The translations under genes and the position numbers were made by a program. Positions 43,445 to 52,082 of a stretch of 64,000 bases of DNA are shown here, piece after piece (within the stretch, counting starts at the first letter, position 1; each line of letters starts with the position of its first letter). This DNA comes from Halanaerobium saccharolyticum (GTDB taxonomy: Bacteria; Bacillota; Halanaerobiia; Halanaerobiales; Halanaerobiaceae), in assembly GCF_004362045.1 (NCBI RefSeq), contig NZ_SNWX01000003.1, positions 62,001 to 126,000 on the forward strand. The letters run 5' to 3'. The notes under the pieces were generated by a model, which was not told where the DNA came from, ran no database searches, and saw nothing but the letters and a program-made list of their open reading frames with translations.

Positions 43445-44295
43445 TGGTAGATAAAAATCTTTATCAAGCTGATCGAGAAACTGCCTGGTGTCCAGGTTGT
43501 GGTAACTTCCCTTTAAGAACAGCCTTAGCAGATGCTTTAGCTGACCTGGATTTAAAACCAGAGGAAGTTACAATGTATACTGGAATTGGACAGGCAGCAA
43601 AGATGCCTCATTATATTAAAGTTAATGGTTTTAATGGACTGCACGGACGTTCATTTCCACCTGCAATTGGAATGCGGGTTGCTAATCCGGAAATGACAGT
43701 AATTGTTGAATCTGGAGATGGTTGTAGTTATGGTGAAGGTGGAAACCATATTCTGCACAACATGAGACGTAATCCTGATATTATACACCTGGTTCACGAT
43801 AATCAGATTTATGGATTGACTAAAGGACAGGCTTCACCAACCAGTGTGGAAGAACTCAGAACCCCGGTTCAGACTCATGGAGTAAATGCCGAACCACTTA
43901 ACCCTGTTCGCTTTGCAGTTGGCATGAAAGCCAGTTTTGTGGCCCGGAGTACTGTTGGGGATCGCGAACATCTTAAAGAAATGATTAGAGAAGCTAAAAA
44001 ACATAAGGGTTATGCGCTGATTGATATCTTTCAGCCCTGTGTGTCCTTTAATAAAATTAATACCTATCAGTGGTACAATAAACGTGTTTATAAATTAGAG
44101 GATCATGATCCTACTGATCATGCAGCAGCAATGAAGGTGGCCCAGGAATTTGGAGATGAAATTCCAATTGGAATCATTTACAGAGAAGAGAAACCTACCT
44201 TTAGAGATAGAATACCTTATTTAAAGGATAAGGCATTAGTTGAGCGTGATGTACAGGTTGATGACTTAAAATATTTAATTGATGAGTTCAAGTAA
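43444..44295 (+). CDS. korB: 2-oxoacid:ferredoxin oxidoreductase, beta subunit
   Basis: A 283-residue subunit carrying the thiamine diphosphate and an Fe-S cluster. WCPGCGNF near residue 15 supplies two cluster Cys; ESGDGCSYGEGGNHI near 92 is the TPP/Mg motif, and DNQIYGLTKGQASPTS near 120 and FQPCVSFNKINTYQWYN near 200 are family blocks. No separate delta ferredoxin subunit is encoded here, as is usual for the two-subunit enzymes. Substrate choice cannot be read. Confidence 0.92.
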   Translation: MVDKNLYQADRETAWCPGCGNFPLRTALADALADLDLKPEEVTMYTGIGQAAKMPHYIKVNGFNGLHGRSFPPAIGMRVANPEMTVIVESGDGCSYGEGGNHILHNMRRNPDIIHLVHDNQIYGLTKGQASPTSVEELRTPVQTHGVNAEPLNPVRFAVGMKASFVARSTVGDREHLKEMIREAKKHKGYALIDIFQPCVSFNKINTYQWYNKRVYKLEDHDPTDHAAAMKVAQEFGDEIPIGIIYREEKPTFRDRIPYLKDKALVERDVQVDDLKYLIDEFK

Positions 44296-44376
44296 AATTG
44301 ATTATTAAATCAGCAAATATCAAATTATTACAACTAAAAAAACAAAGCGAAATATAATTTTAAGGAGGCTGTTATA

Positions 44377-44871
44377 ATGAATATTTATGAATTTGCAATT
44401 GATTTTGAGGTGGAAAACCGCAAGTTTTATGAAGAATGTGCGGAAGAATCGGATAATGAAAGTCTTAGAGGTGTATTTCTGGAGCTGGCCGAGGAAGAAA
44501 AAAAGCATGAAAATATAGTAAGACAGCTGATGGAAGAAAAAAAGGTTGACGAAGTTGAGTCCGGTATCCTTCCCAAAGCTAAAGATGCTTTTGAGGCAAT
44601 CTCTAAAGATGTGACTGGTGCAGAAGATAGTATTTTTACCCAGCAGCAGGTTGATGTTTATACAAAGGCAAAGCAGATGGAAGTTGACAGCTTTAAATTT
44701 TATACAGAAAAAGCAGCAGAAACTGAACTGCCAGCAGTAGAAAAGACATTTAAACGTCTGGCAGAAGAAGAAAAAAAGCATGAGCGAATCATAGATAATA
44801 TTATCGAAATGGTTAATCGTCCTAATACCTGGCTTGAGGACGCAGAGTGGTATCACCTGGAGGATTACTAA
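44377..44871 (+). CDS. Rubrerythrin/ferritin-like di-iron protein without rubredoxin domain
   Basis: A 164-residue four-helix di-iron protein. Two internally repeated halves each carry an E-x6-Y and EEEKKHE motif (near residues 45-51 and 128-134), giving the Glu/His ligands. The rubredoxin tail of true rubrerythrins is missing, so electrons must come from another protein. It may reduce peroxide or store/oxidise iron. It lies between korAB and the nitrosative-stress block. AAGGAGG precedes the ATG. Confidence 0.85.
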   Translation: MNIYEFAIDFEVENRKFYEECAEESDNESLRGVFLELAEEEKKHENIVRQLMEEKKVDEVESGILPKAKDAFEAISKDVTGAEDSIFTQQQVDVYTKAKQMEVDSFKFYTEKAAETELPAVEKTFKRLAEEEKKHERIIDNIIEMVNRPNTWLEDAEWYHLEDY

Positions 44872-44907
44872 AAACTGTAAACTAAATTAATTTAATATAT
44901 TCCAACA

Positions 44908-45063
44908 ACACCTGTAGTCGGGGTTTATAATAGATTTTGCATGATAAAGTTATGTTTTACTGAATTACTTGTTTCTTTCAATGGAGACGGTTAAGTTTTT
45001 AATTTCAGTTAGATATATATTTGTAAGTGTAAGCTAAAGTAATTCTGACTGCAGGTGTTTTTT
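44908..45063 (+). ncRNA. Possible structured RNA ending in a terminator
   Basis: ACACCTGTAGTC (44908-44919) pairs with GACTGCAGGTGT (45047-45058), which is followed by TTTTT. Within it GAATTACTT (44962-44970) pairs with AAGTAATTC (45037-45045), and GTTTC/GAGAC plus a CAT-TTATG hairpin are possible. A closed 150-nt fold with a terminal T tract suggests a small RNA or a structured 3' UTR of the rubrerythrin-like gene. No known riboswitch is recognised. The rest of the 342-base gap is the hcp promoter. Confidence 0.45.
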
Positions 45064-45072
45064 GATTTCTTA

Positions 45073-45114
45073 TGTGATATAAATCATAGAAGAAAAGTTA
45101 GAGTGTTATATAAT
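45073..45114 (+). promoter_or_regulatory. Crp-type box and -10 element of hcp
   Basis: TGTGA-TATAAA-TCATA (45073-45088) is a near-palindromic Crp/Fnr-family site. TATAAT at 45109-45114 puts the likely start site near 45121, so the box is centred near -40.5, the class II activator position. No good -35 hexamer is present, as expected for an activated promoter. Related boxes are at 47011 and 52292. Confidence 0.7.
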
Positions 45115-45213
45115 AATACTTGAGTGAAGAACTAATACTTTAAATTTAATTTAATCTGCAGCAAAAATTAGATAAATCTGCAGTAGCAACTTATTTTAAA
45201 AGGAGGAATAATT

Positions 45214-46884
45214 ATGTCCATGTTTTGTTATCAGTGTCAGGAAACAGCAAAAAATGAAGGCTGTACAGTTAGAGGTGTCTGTGGAAAAGATGCAGATGTT
45301 GCCAACTTACAGGATTTATTAGTATTTGTACTTAAAGGAATTTCTGTTTATGCAGAAAAAGTTGAAGAAGAAGGACTTGATCTTTCTGATAAAACAGCTC
45401 CATTTATTATGGAAGGTTTATTTGCTACAATTACTAATGCTAATTTTGATTCTGAGAGATTTGAAGATCTAATTGAAGAAGCCTTTGAACTTAGAGATGA
45501 AGTTCAGGCTAAATTTGAAAAAGTTTATAAAGAAAATCACGGTGAAGAATTCAGTGGAGATTTACCTGAACATGCAACCTGGTATAGTGATGATGTAAGT
45601 GATTATTATGATAAGGGTACAGATGTTGGGGTTCTGGAAACTGAAAATGTAGATGTTAGATCTTTACGTGAGCTTGCTACATACGGACTTAAAGGGATTG
45701 CAGCTTACGGTGATCATGCAAGAGTTTTAGGTAAGCAGAAAGATGAAATTGATAGATTTGCTCAAAAATGTCTGGCAGCAACTACAGATGACAGCCTGAG
45801 TGTAGATGATTTAGTAGGATTAGTTATGGAAACTGGTGAGATGGCAGTAGAAACAATGGCTCTTCTAGATGAAGCTAATACTTCTACTTATGGTCACCCG
45901 GAGCCAACTGATGTAAATATTGGGGTCAATGATAATCCTGGTATTCTAATCAGTGGTCACGATTTAAAGGATATGGAGGAGTTATTGGAGCAGACAGAAG
46001 GTACTGGAGTAGATGTTTATACTCACAGTGAAATGTTACCTGCTAACTCTTATCCAGCTTTTAAAAAGTATGATCACTTTGTTGGTAACTATGGAAACTC
46101 CTGGTGGAAGCAGGACAAGGAATTTGAATCATTCAATGGTCCTATCTTAATGACAACTAACTGTATCACACCTGTTAAAGATTCTTATAAAGATCGTATC
46201 TTTACAACTGGTATGGCAGGATATCCAGAAGTTACTCATATTTCTGACCGTAAAGAAGGAGAAAGCAAAGACTTCTCCGAAATTATTGAATTAGCGAAAA
46301 CCTGTGATTCTCCAGTTCAGATAGAAGAAGGAACAATCCCTGGTGGTTATGCTCGTAATACAGTAATGAGTGTTGCTGACAAGGTAATCGAAGCTGTAGA
46401 AAATGGAGATATTGGCCGCTTTGTAGTAATGGGTGGTTGTGACGGCCGCTTTAAGTCCAGAGAATACTTTACAGATGTAGCTAAAGAATTACCAGAAGAT
46501 GCAGTAATTATGACATCTGGTTGTGCTAAGTACCGCTACAACAAGCTTGATCTGGGAGATATTGGTGGAATTCCTAGAGTATTAGATGCAGGTCAGTGTA
46601 ATGACTCTTACTCCTTAGCTTATATTGCTCTACAGTTAAAAGAAGCAATGGGTGTAGATGATATTAATGACCTACCAATTTCTTATGATATCGCCTGGTA
46701 TGAGCAGAAAGCTGTCTGTGTATTACTTGCACTTCTTTCTCTGGGAGTCAAGGGAATTCGTCTTGGACCCACACTGCCAGCATTTGTTTCCGAAAATGTG
46801 CTTAATGTATTAGTTGATAAGTTTGATATCAAGCCAACTGGTGAGGCTAAAGAAGATGTAGCAGCTATTATGGCTGGTGAGTAA
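45214..46884 (+). CDS. hcp: Hybrid cluster protein (hydroxylamine reductase), class I
   Basis: A 556-residue Fe-S protein. The N-terminal cysteines Cys5-x2-Cys8-x8-Cys17-x5-Cys23 give the class I pattern of strict anaerobes. The C-terminal half holds the hybrid-cluster ligands ([50 protein letters not shown]). The protein reduces nitric oxide or hydroxylamine and is linked to S-nitrosylation control. The AAAGGAGG RBS, a 100-base 5' UTR and the Crp-type box argue for strong induced expression. No hcr reductase gene adjoins it. Confidence 0.95.
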   Translation: MSMFCYQCQETAKNEGCTVRGVCGKDADVANLQDLLVFVLKGISVYAEKVEEEGLDLSDKTAPFIMEGLFATITNANFDSERFEDLIEEAFELRDEVQAKFEKVYKENHGEEFSGDLPEHATWYSDDVSDYYDKGTDVGVLETENVDVRSLRELATYGLKGIAAYGDHARVLGKQKDEIDRFAQKCLAATTDDSLSVDDLVGLVMETGEMAVETMALLDEANTSTYGHPEPTDVNIGVNDNPGILISGHDLKDMEELLEQTEGTGVDVYTHSEMLPANSYPAFKKYDHFVGNYGNSWWKQDKEFESFNGPILMTTNCITPVKDSYKDRIFTTGMAGYPEVTHISDRKEGESKDFSEIIELAKTCDSPVQIEEGTIPGGYARNTVMSVADKVIEAVENGDIGRFVVMGGCDGRFKSREYFTDVAKELPEDAVIMTSGCAKYRYNKLDLGDIGGIPRVLDAGQCNDSYSLAYIALQLKEAMGVDDINDLPISYDIAWYEQKAVCVLLALLSLGVKGIRLGPTLPAFVSENVLNVLVDKFDIKPTGEAKEDVAAIMAGE

Positions 46885-46891
46885 AAAAATT

Positions 46892-46910
46892 CCAGGTACC
46901 GGGTACCTGG
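46892..46910. repeat. GGTACC-type palindrome, copy B (short)
   Basis: CCAGGTACC-G-GGTACCTGG is a perfect 9-bp inverted repeat around one base, lying seven bases after the hcp stop. It looks like the tips of the longer GGTACC elements with the middle removed. Confidence 0.75.
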
Positions 46911-46956
46911 ATAAAGATGTAAAAAAACAGCTGAATGCTGTTGATAATATATTAAT

Positions 46957-46993
46957 AAAGATCTGTCTGCATTCGCGGGCAGGTCTTTTTTTA
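46957..46993 (+). terminator. Terminator after hcp
   Basis: AAAGATCTGTCTGC pairs with GCGGGCAGGTCTTT (G/T pairs included) and is followed by a T tract. Confidence 0.8.
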
Positions 46994-47010
46994 TCTAAAA
47001 AATTAACTTA

Positions 47011-47053
47011 TGTGATATATGTCATAGAGCTGTCTTAAAATAGATGTCATAAT
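47011..47053 (+). promoter_or_regulatory. Crp-type box and -10 element of the hemerythrin operon
   Basis: TGTGA-TATATG-TCATA (47011-47026), with CATAAT at 47048-47053. The centre of the box is again about 41 bases before the predicted start. It shares 13 of 16 bases with the hcp box. Confidence 0.65.
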
Positions 47054-47108
47054 TAAAACATAGTAAATTACTCAAGTTTAAATATAATTTATATAAGGAG
47101 GCAGTAAA

Positions 47109-47876
47109 ATGACTGCAGCAGCAAGAAAAGAAGAATTAAAAAATCTATTGGAAAGATTAAATAGTGGTCAGGCAGCAGAGGAAGTAAAAAAAGAAGCTCA
47201 GGAATTAATTGAAAGTATTAGTGCCAAAGAACTTTCGGAAGCTGAACAGGAATTAATTAATGAAGGGCTGGATGAGAAGGAACTCAGACATTTATGCACT
47301 GCACATATTGAAGCAATGGCAGAGGAATTAAAAGAACTGAAAACTAATGTACCGGTAGGACATCCTTTGAGTACTTTAATTGCTGAACATGAAGAGATAT
47401 TAAAAATACTGGACCGTTTAGATCAAGTTAATTCAGAAATTCAGACTTTAGAAAGTTATGATGCTGAAAATCCTGTTTTTGAGGAATTAAAAGAGCTGGG
47501 TGCAAAATTACTAGATACCGAAAAACACCACACCAGAGAAGAAGAAACTCTTTTCCCGGAAGTAGATAAAAGTGGAGTCACAGGACCAACCAGAATTATG
47601 AGGATGGAGCACGATGATCTCTGGCCTCACAAAGAAAAGATTAGTGAACTGGCTGAGAAAGCGGGAGAAATAGATTTTGATAAGTTTAAAAAAGAACTTA
47701 AAGAGCATACAGAATATGTAGTTGTGACTTTAAGAGACCATATCTTTAAGGAAAATAATATTTTATATCCGACAGCTAAAGATGTAATTGAAGAGAGCAA
47801 GTGGGAAGAAATTAAAGCTCAAAGTGATCAGATTGGTTACTGCGGTTTTACTCCCGAAGCAGAGATTAATAATTAA
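47109..47876 (+). CDS. DUF438-hemerythrin (HHE) di-iron protein
   Basis: A 255-residue protein. Residues about 5-70 correspond to DUF438 (a four-helix domain common ahead of hemerythrin domains); residues about 80-245 are a hemerythrin fold with ligands in IAEHEEIL, KHHTREEETLFPEV, MEHDDLWPHKEKI and LRDHIFKENNILYP. The PAS domain that many DUF438 proteins carry at the C-terminus is missing. Such proteins bind NO or O2 or serve iron-cluster repair. The Crp-type box upstream and the Ric/ScdA gene 79 bases downstream support a nitrosative-stress role. GGAGG precedes the ATG. Confidence 0.88.
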   Translation: MTAAARKEELKNLLERLNSGQAAEEVKKEAQELIESISAKELSEAEQELINEGLDEKELRHLCTAHIEAMAEELKELKTNVPVGHPLSTLIAEHEEILKILDRLDQVNSEIQTLESYDAENPVFEELKELGAKLLDTEKHHTREEETLFPEVDKSGVTGPTRIMRMEHDDLWPHKEKISELAEKAGEIDFDKFKKELKEHTEYVVVTLRDHIFKENNILYPTAKDVIEESKWEEIKAQSDQIGYCGFTPEAEINN

Positions 47877-47955
47877 ATTTGAAAATATTTATAAATTAAG
47901 GTTAAATGAGCAAAATCTATTTTGTTAAATATAAATCTGATATGAGGTGTAGAAA

Positions 47956-48669
47956 ATGTTTAAATTAAATGATACAGTTGGAAATATTGTGACAGAATTT
48001 CCTGGAGCGGCAGAGATTTTTAAGCAAAATAAAATTGACTTTTGCTGTGGAGGGGACAGAAAGTTAAAAGAAGCAGTAAAGAAAGATTTAAACGAAAGTG
48101 TAAAAGCAGAATCAATACTCAAAGAAATAAATGAAAATTATTCTGAGAAAAAAGACTATTATGCAGAGATTGAGGATCCTAAAAATCTCTCACAGTCTCA
48201 GTTAATTGAATATATTATAGATAACCATCATGCTTTTTTACAGCAGACACTGCCCCAGCTTTCAGAACTTACAACTAAGGTTTTACGGGCCCATCGTCAA
48301 AAACATGGAGAAGTTTTAAAGAAGGTGCATCGACTCTTTAATATTTTAAAGATGGAACTGGAAGAGCACTTAATCAAAGAGGAAGAAGAGATCTTTCCTT
48401 TAATTAAAGAATATTCTCAGGCAAAAGAAAATGCTGATCGGAAAGAAACCCTGAATGGGATTTTAGAACTGGAAGCTGAACATGATACAGCTGGAGATAT
48501 AATCAAAGAATTGAGAGAAATTACTGCTGATTATCGTCTGCCTGAAGATGCCTGTAATTCTTATAAGTTAACCTATCAATTGCTTCAGGACTTAGAAGCA
48601 GATTTATTCCAGCATATTCATTTAGAAAATAATATTCTTTTTGCCAGACTGGAAAGTAAAAATATATAA
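47956..48669 (+). CDS. ric: Iron-sulfur cluster repair di-iron protein (Ric/ScdA/YtfE family)
   Basis: A 237-residue protein that repairs Fe-S clusters damaged by NO or oxidants. The N-terminal DUF542/ScdA_N domain (residues 1-60) carries the hallmark Cys pair in KIDFCCGGDRKL. The hemerythrin domain (about 75-235) has its ligand His/Glu in DNHHAFL, VHRLFNILKMELEEHLIKEEEEI and EAEHDTAGDII. It is probably cotranscribed with the DUF438-hemerythrin gene under the same box. A bidirectional terminator follows. Confidence 0.92.
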   Translation: MFKLNDTVGNIVTEFPGAAEIFKQNKIDFCCGGDRKLKEAVKKDLNESVKAESILKEINENYSEKKDYYAEIEDPKNLSQSQLIEYIIDNHHAFLQQTLPQLSELTTKVLRAHRQKHGEVLKKVHRLFNILKMELEEHLIKEEEEIFPLIKEYSQAKENADRKETLNGILELEAEHDTAGDIIKELREITADYRLPEDACNSYKLTYQLLQDLEADLFQHIHLENNILFARLESKNI

Positions 48670-48695
48670 TTACCTGCTTAGAAGAGTGTAATCAA

Positions 48696-48727
48696 AAAAT
48701 CCCCCGGCAAATTTACCGGGGGATTTT
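48696..48727. terminator. Bidirectional terminator after ric
   Basis: AAAATCCCCCGG (48696-48707) and CCGGGGGATTTT (48716-48727) form a perfect 12-bp stem with an 8-nt loop. It serves the converging chemoreceptor gene as well. Confidence 0.92.
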
Positions 48728-48796
48728 AGGTTATTCAGATTTTAAAATAATTATAATAAAACTGATTAAAATACATACGATTATTCTAATTATTAA

Positions 48797-50569
48797 TTAC
48801 TCAACCTTGAATTTAGAAATCATATTTTTAAGATTATCTGACATCTCTGACAATCTGTGAGCCGCAGATACAATTTCTTCAGTTGAAGCAATCTGTTCTT
48901 CACTGGAGGCTGCAACTTCTTCAGCATTGCTGGCAGCTTCATCACTAACAGCGGCAACATTATTGATCATATTATCAACATTCTCACTTATATCTGCCAT
49001 CTGCATAGTTTCGCTATCTATTTCTTTGATCAAACTGCTCAGTTGAGTAACTGCACCTTCAATGTTTTTAAATACTTCACCGGTGTCTTCAATAACCTCA
49101 ACACTGCTATTTACAGCAGATTCGGTTCCATCCATTTTTTGAACTGCATTATTAACACCAGCCTGAATTTTATCAATTAATTTAGAAATATTATCGGTAG
49201 CAGCTGCTGATTCTTCAGCCAGCTGTCTGATCTCATCAGCAACAACTGAAAATCCTCGTCCGGCCTCACCTGCTCTGGCAGCCTCTATAGCAGCATTCAG
49301 GGCCAGTAAGTTTGTCTGCTGTGATATATTATTGATTAATTGAACAATATCTCCAATTTCTTCTGATAAATCTCCCAGATTATTAATGGTAACTCCAATT
49401 TCTGCAGAATTATCTTTTACCTGATTGACCTGCTTAATTGAGCTTTCCATTGATTCAGTTCCTGTTTTAACATTTTCAATAACCTGAGTAGAGGATTGGT
49501 CCATATCTTTAGATTTTTTGCGAGTTGTTTCAATTTGGTTAATTAACTGACTGACATTTTTACTTGTTTCAGAAATTTGTGCCGATTGTTCTTCAGCTCC
49601 AGAAGCAACATTTTCGATTGCTCCACCAACCTGTTCGGCAGCTCTTTCTACTTCCTGACCAGATGCTGCTAGCTCCTCACTTTGAGCACTTAATTCACTA
49701 ATTTCCATCTGGATTTCAGCAATCATTTTTTTCTGTGATTCAGCAGTTTTGTTATAGGCCTGAGCCAGTTTTCCAATTTCATCATCACTTTTTATATCCA
49801 TTCTGTAAGTTAAATCTCCAGCAGCCATTTTATTCATACCAGTTAAAACCTGATTGATATTTTTTGAAATATAGCGGGAAATGAAGTAAATGATAAGAGT
49901 AAAAATAACTGCAGCGATTAATAAGAAAATAATTAAGGCAGTAGACATATTGCCAATAATAGCTGCCAATTCACTTCTTACCCCATTTACCTGACTATTA
50001 ATTATTCCCTCATAAGTCCCAGCACCTATAAAATAGTCTGTACCTGCAATTGGAGCTACATAACTAATTTTATTTTCGGGTTCACCGGTCTCTGGGTTAG
50101 CATAAATATAATCAACAAAGCCACCACCATTTTTGGCTGTTTCTGCCAGGGAGCGAATTATATACTTACCATTAGCATCCTGGAGATCCCACCTATTGCT
50201 GCCCACAATTTCTGGAGAGGGAGGAAGAGAAATAGTATTCCCCTTATTATCATAAATGAAAAAATATCCTAATTCACCAAAACCTACATCCTGATTATAA
50301 TTTCGGATAAGCTCCTCCAAATTTTGTTCACTTAATTCACTATTTGAAATACTTAATTCTCCCAAAAATTGGGAAGCTGTTTCTGTAGAATTTTTAATTC
50401 TCTTTTTTTCTAAATCCAGCAGATAGCTGCTGACTGTTTGTGTGTTTTCCTCGCGTAAAGTGTTAAACTGTTGATTGAAAAAATACCCCATAATCAATAC
50501 TAAAATCAAAAAACTAAGCCCAATTACTAAAAATATTTTCTTAGCAATATTTAAATTTTTAAATCCCAT
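48797..50569 (-). CDS. Methyl-accepting chemotaxis protein with single Cache sensor
   Basis: A 590-residue chemoreceptor. TM1 spans about 12-32; the extracytoplasmic domain (about 33-190) shows the sCache_2 pattern ([39 protein letters not shown]); TM2 about 205-230; HAMP about 230-285; then the signalling coiled coil with the tip [20 protein letters not shown] near 415. It ends without a CheR-tether pentapeptide. Small organic acids are typical ligands of this sensor class, which is family knowledge and not shown here. GGAGG precedes the ATG. Confidence 0.92.
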   Translation of the reverse strand: MGFKNLNIAKKIFLVIGLSFLILVLIMGYFFNQQFNTLREENTQTVSSYLLDLEKKRIKNSTETASQFLGELSISNSELSEQNLEELIRNYNQDVGFGELGYFFIYDNKGNTISLPPSPEIVGSNRWDLQDANGKYIIRSLAETAKNGGGFVDYIYANPETGEPENKISYVAPIAGTDYFIGAGTYEGIINSQVNGVRSELAAIIGNMSTALIIFLLIAAVIFTLIIYFISRYISKNINQVLTGMNKMAAGDLTYRMDIKSDDEIGKLAQAYNKTAESQKKMIAEIQMEISELSAQSEELAASGQEVERAAEQVGGAIENVASGAEEQSAQISETSKNVSQLINQIETTRKKSKDMDQSSTQVIENVKTGTESMESSIKQVNQVKDNSAEIGVTINNLGDLSEEIGDIVQLINNISQQTNLLALNAAIEAARAGEAGRGFSVVADEIRQLAEESAAATDNISKLIDKIQAGVNNAVQKMDGTESAVNSSVEVIEDTGEVFKNIEGAVTQLSSLIKEIDSETMQMADISENVDNMINNVAAVSDEAASNAEEVAASSEEQIASTEEIVSAAHRLSEMSDNLKNMISKFKVE

Positions 50570-50826
50570 TAAATTTCCTCCCTGTTTTGATTAATAATGC
50601 GAAAATTGTTGAAAAAAGTAAAACTTTGCTTAATTATATCATATAAATTTTTTATTTAAAGTTAAATATAAAACCTTTATAAATATGAAATGCTTTTTTT
50701 GATCGAATTTGTAAAAAAAGTTAGAGTTTAGTTTTTTTAACTAATCTGGCTGAAAAAAGAAGAATTAAGTTCTTTGTTCTAGAAATAAATGCTTAAAGTA
50801 ATCATAATTATACTGGAGGCAAGAAA
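50570..50826. other. Divergent intergenic region, no clear feature
   Basis: 257 AT-rich bases between the chemoreceptor and the pyrophosphatase-like gene. ACTGGAGG (before 50827) is the RBS of the plus-strand gene. No convincing promoter pair or operator is visible. Confidence 0.4.
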
Positions 50827-51120
50827 ATGAGTGATAACTTAATTGATGTTTTGGTAGAAATACCAAAGGGTAGCAACAACAAGTATGAGTATGATAAGGA
50901 AAAAGATAAGTTTCGACTGGATAGAGTTATGTATTCACCAGTTTATTATCCTGCTGATTATGTATATTTAGAGGAACATCTGCTCAAAGAATACGAGCAT
51001 TTCTTTTCTGTGTATAAGAATTTAGAAAAAAAGATAAACATTATCGGCTGGGCTGGAATAGAAGAGGCACTGCAGGTAATTGAAGAATCAAAAGCAGCTT
51101 ATCAAAAAAATGATAAATAA
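50827..51120 (+). CDS. Internally deleted family I inorganic pyrophosphatase-like protein
   Basis: A 97-residue protein. Residues 6-43 match the N-terminus of family I pyrophosphatases (VEIPKGSNNKYEYDKEKDKF, DRVMYSPVYYPADY), and residues about 50-90 match their C-terminus (LLKEYEHFFSVYKNLEKKIN, GWAGIEEAL). The central block of about 75 residues, with the DGDPxD motif and the other metal-binding Asp residues, is missing, so it cannot hydrolyse pyrophosphate in the normal way. The frame is open and has a good RBS (TGGAGG) and terminator, so it may be expressed. It is either a remnant that kept its frame or a repurposed small protein. Confidence 0.75.
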   Translation: MSDNLIDVLVEIPKGSNNKYEYDKEKDKFRLDRVMYSPVYYPADYVYLEEHLLKEYEHFFSVYKNLEKKINIIGWAGIEEALQVIEESKAAYQKNDK

Positions 51121-51134
51121 TTTTTAAAAAAGTA

Positions 51135-51169
51135 AAAGTCCCAGGGACTTTAAATCCCGGGACTTTTTA
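51135..51169. terminator. Terminator between the pyrophosphatase-like gene and the small protein
   Basis: AAAGTCCCAGGGA pairs with TCCCGGGACTTTTT around an AT loop. Its near-symmetry suits both strands. Confidence 0.85.
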
Positions 51170-51191
51170 AGTGCTTAAAACAATTAATATT

Positions 51192-51278
51192 CTAGTTATT
51201 TTTTGAAACATATAATTCAGCTAACTGTGGTATCATTACTATACCTACCATTAGTGCTGATATTAGTAAATCTCTCAT
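51192..51278 (-). CDS. 28-residue putative membrane peptide
   Basis: The ATG (51276-51278, minus strand) is preceded by AAGGAGG at eight bases and by a strong promoter (TTGACA 51360-51355, 16 bases, TATAAT 51338-51333). The peptide starts MRDLLISALMVGIVMIPQLA and ends in a hydrophilic tail with two Asn. It reads as one transmembrane helix. Peptides of this form include subunits of membrane complexes and type I toxins; nothing decides between these. It is convergent with the pyrophosphatase-like gene and shares its terminator. Confidence 0.6.
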   Translation of the reverse strand: MRDLLISALMVGIVMIPQLAELYVSKNN

Positions 51279-51332
51279 AATATCAACCTCCTTTTCTTAT
51301 AGTCTTATAATCTTATAAAGGTTATTAAACTC

Positions 51333-51390
51333 ATTATATATCATCAGGTAGGTATGTCAAGTAAAATAGTTAACAATAATAATTATTAAC
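51333..51390 (-). promoter_or_regulatory. Strong minus-strand promoter with upstream palindrome
   Basis: TTGACA/TATAAT with a 16-base spacer (51360-51333). Just upstream, 51369-51390 is a palindrome, GTTAACAATAAT with AATTATTAAC, which may be an operator or part of the 3' end of the Crp/Fnr-type gene, whose stop codon is 24 bases away. Confidence 0.6.
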
Positions 51391-51413
51391 AATAAATTAA
51401 CATTAGCTTTCAA

Positions 51414-52082
51414 CTAGGTATATGACTTAATTTTCTCAGGTTGGTAAATATTAATTTTTTTACGGGAAGTTTTAATGAGGCCTTCACTTTCAAATTTTCC
51501 TAAAACTCTGGAAACAGTTTCTCTACTGCTGCCGATCATACTGGCCAGTTCTTGCTGAGTTAAAGAGATGTCCAAAACGACTTTATTCTTTTTCTTTTTT
51601 CCATATTTTTCAGCCAGAAAGATTAACAGTCCAGCCACTCTGGCAGAGCTATCTTTTAGAGCCAGATCTCTAACATTTTGCTGGGCCCGGCGTAAACGTC
51701 CACTCATTTCCCGGAGTAGTTTAATTCCAATTGATGGATGCTTTAAGATTAAATTTTCCAATTCTGACTGGTCAAAAACAATAACTTCAGTATCAGTCAT
51801 AGTAACTGCAGAAGCCGGGTAATTACCCTTATCAAAAGCGATGATTTCTGCAATGATATCATTATTACTAAAAATATTTAAAATCTGTTCATCTCCGTTT
51901 TTAATCATCTTAGTCAGTTTTACCTGACCCTCTCTGATAATAAAAAATTTGTCACCAGATTCACCTTCAAAAAAGATATATTCTCCTTTCTGGAATTCTT
52001 TTTCAGCGGCAATCTTATCAATTAAATTTAATTCTTCTTCTGTCAGCAAACTAAAAAAAGGTATTTCTTTAACTACACTCAT
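51414..52082 (-). CDS. Crp/Fnr-family transcriptional regulator (HcpR-like by context)
   Basis: A 222-residue regulator. Residues about 5-115 form the cyclic-nucleotide-binding-like beta roll, but the phosphate-binding cassette is degenerate (AEIIAFDKGNYPASA, no Arg at the cAMP-phosphate position), and there is not one Cys, so it is neither a normal Crp nor an Fe-S Fnr. Residues about 145-222 are the Crp helix-turn-helix, with Arg187-Glu188-x3-Arg192 in SRETVSR, the pattern that reads TGTGA in E. coli Crp. Boxes of that kind precede hcp, the hemerythrin operon and the operon at 52417. An NO-sensing, possibly haem-binding, role like HcpR is inference. Confidence 0.88.
   Translation of the reverse strand: MSVVKEIPFFSLLTEEELNLIDKIAAEKEFQKGEYIFFEGESGDKFFIIREGQVKLTKMIKNGDEQILNIFSNNDIIAEIIAFDKGNYPASAVTMTDTEVIVFDQSELENLILKHPSIGIKLLREMSGRLRRAQQNVRDLALKDSSARVAGLLIFLAEKYGKKKKNKVVLDISLTQQELASMIGSSRETVSRVLGKFESEGLIKTSRKKINIYQPEKIKSYT

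Noticed and set aside
44320-44856. Long antisense frame opposite the rubrerythrin-like gene
   Set aside because: It is Phe/Cys-rich, as expected from the complement of Glu/Lys codons, has no RBS, and the plus-strand protein has clear family motifs.
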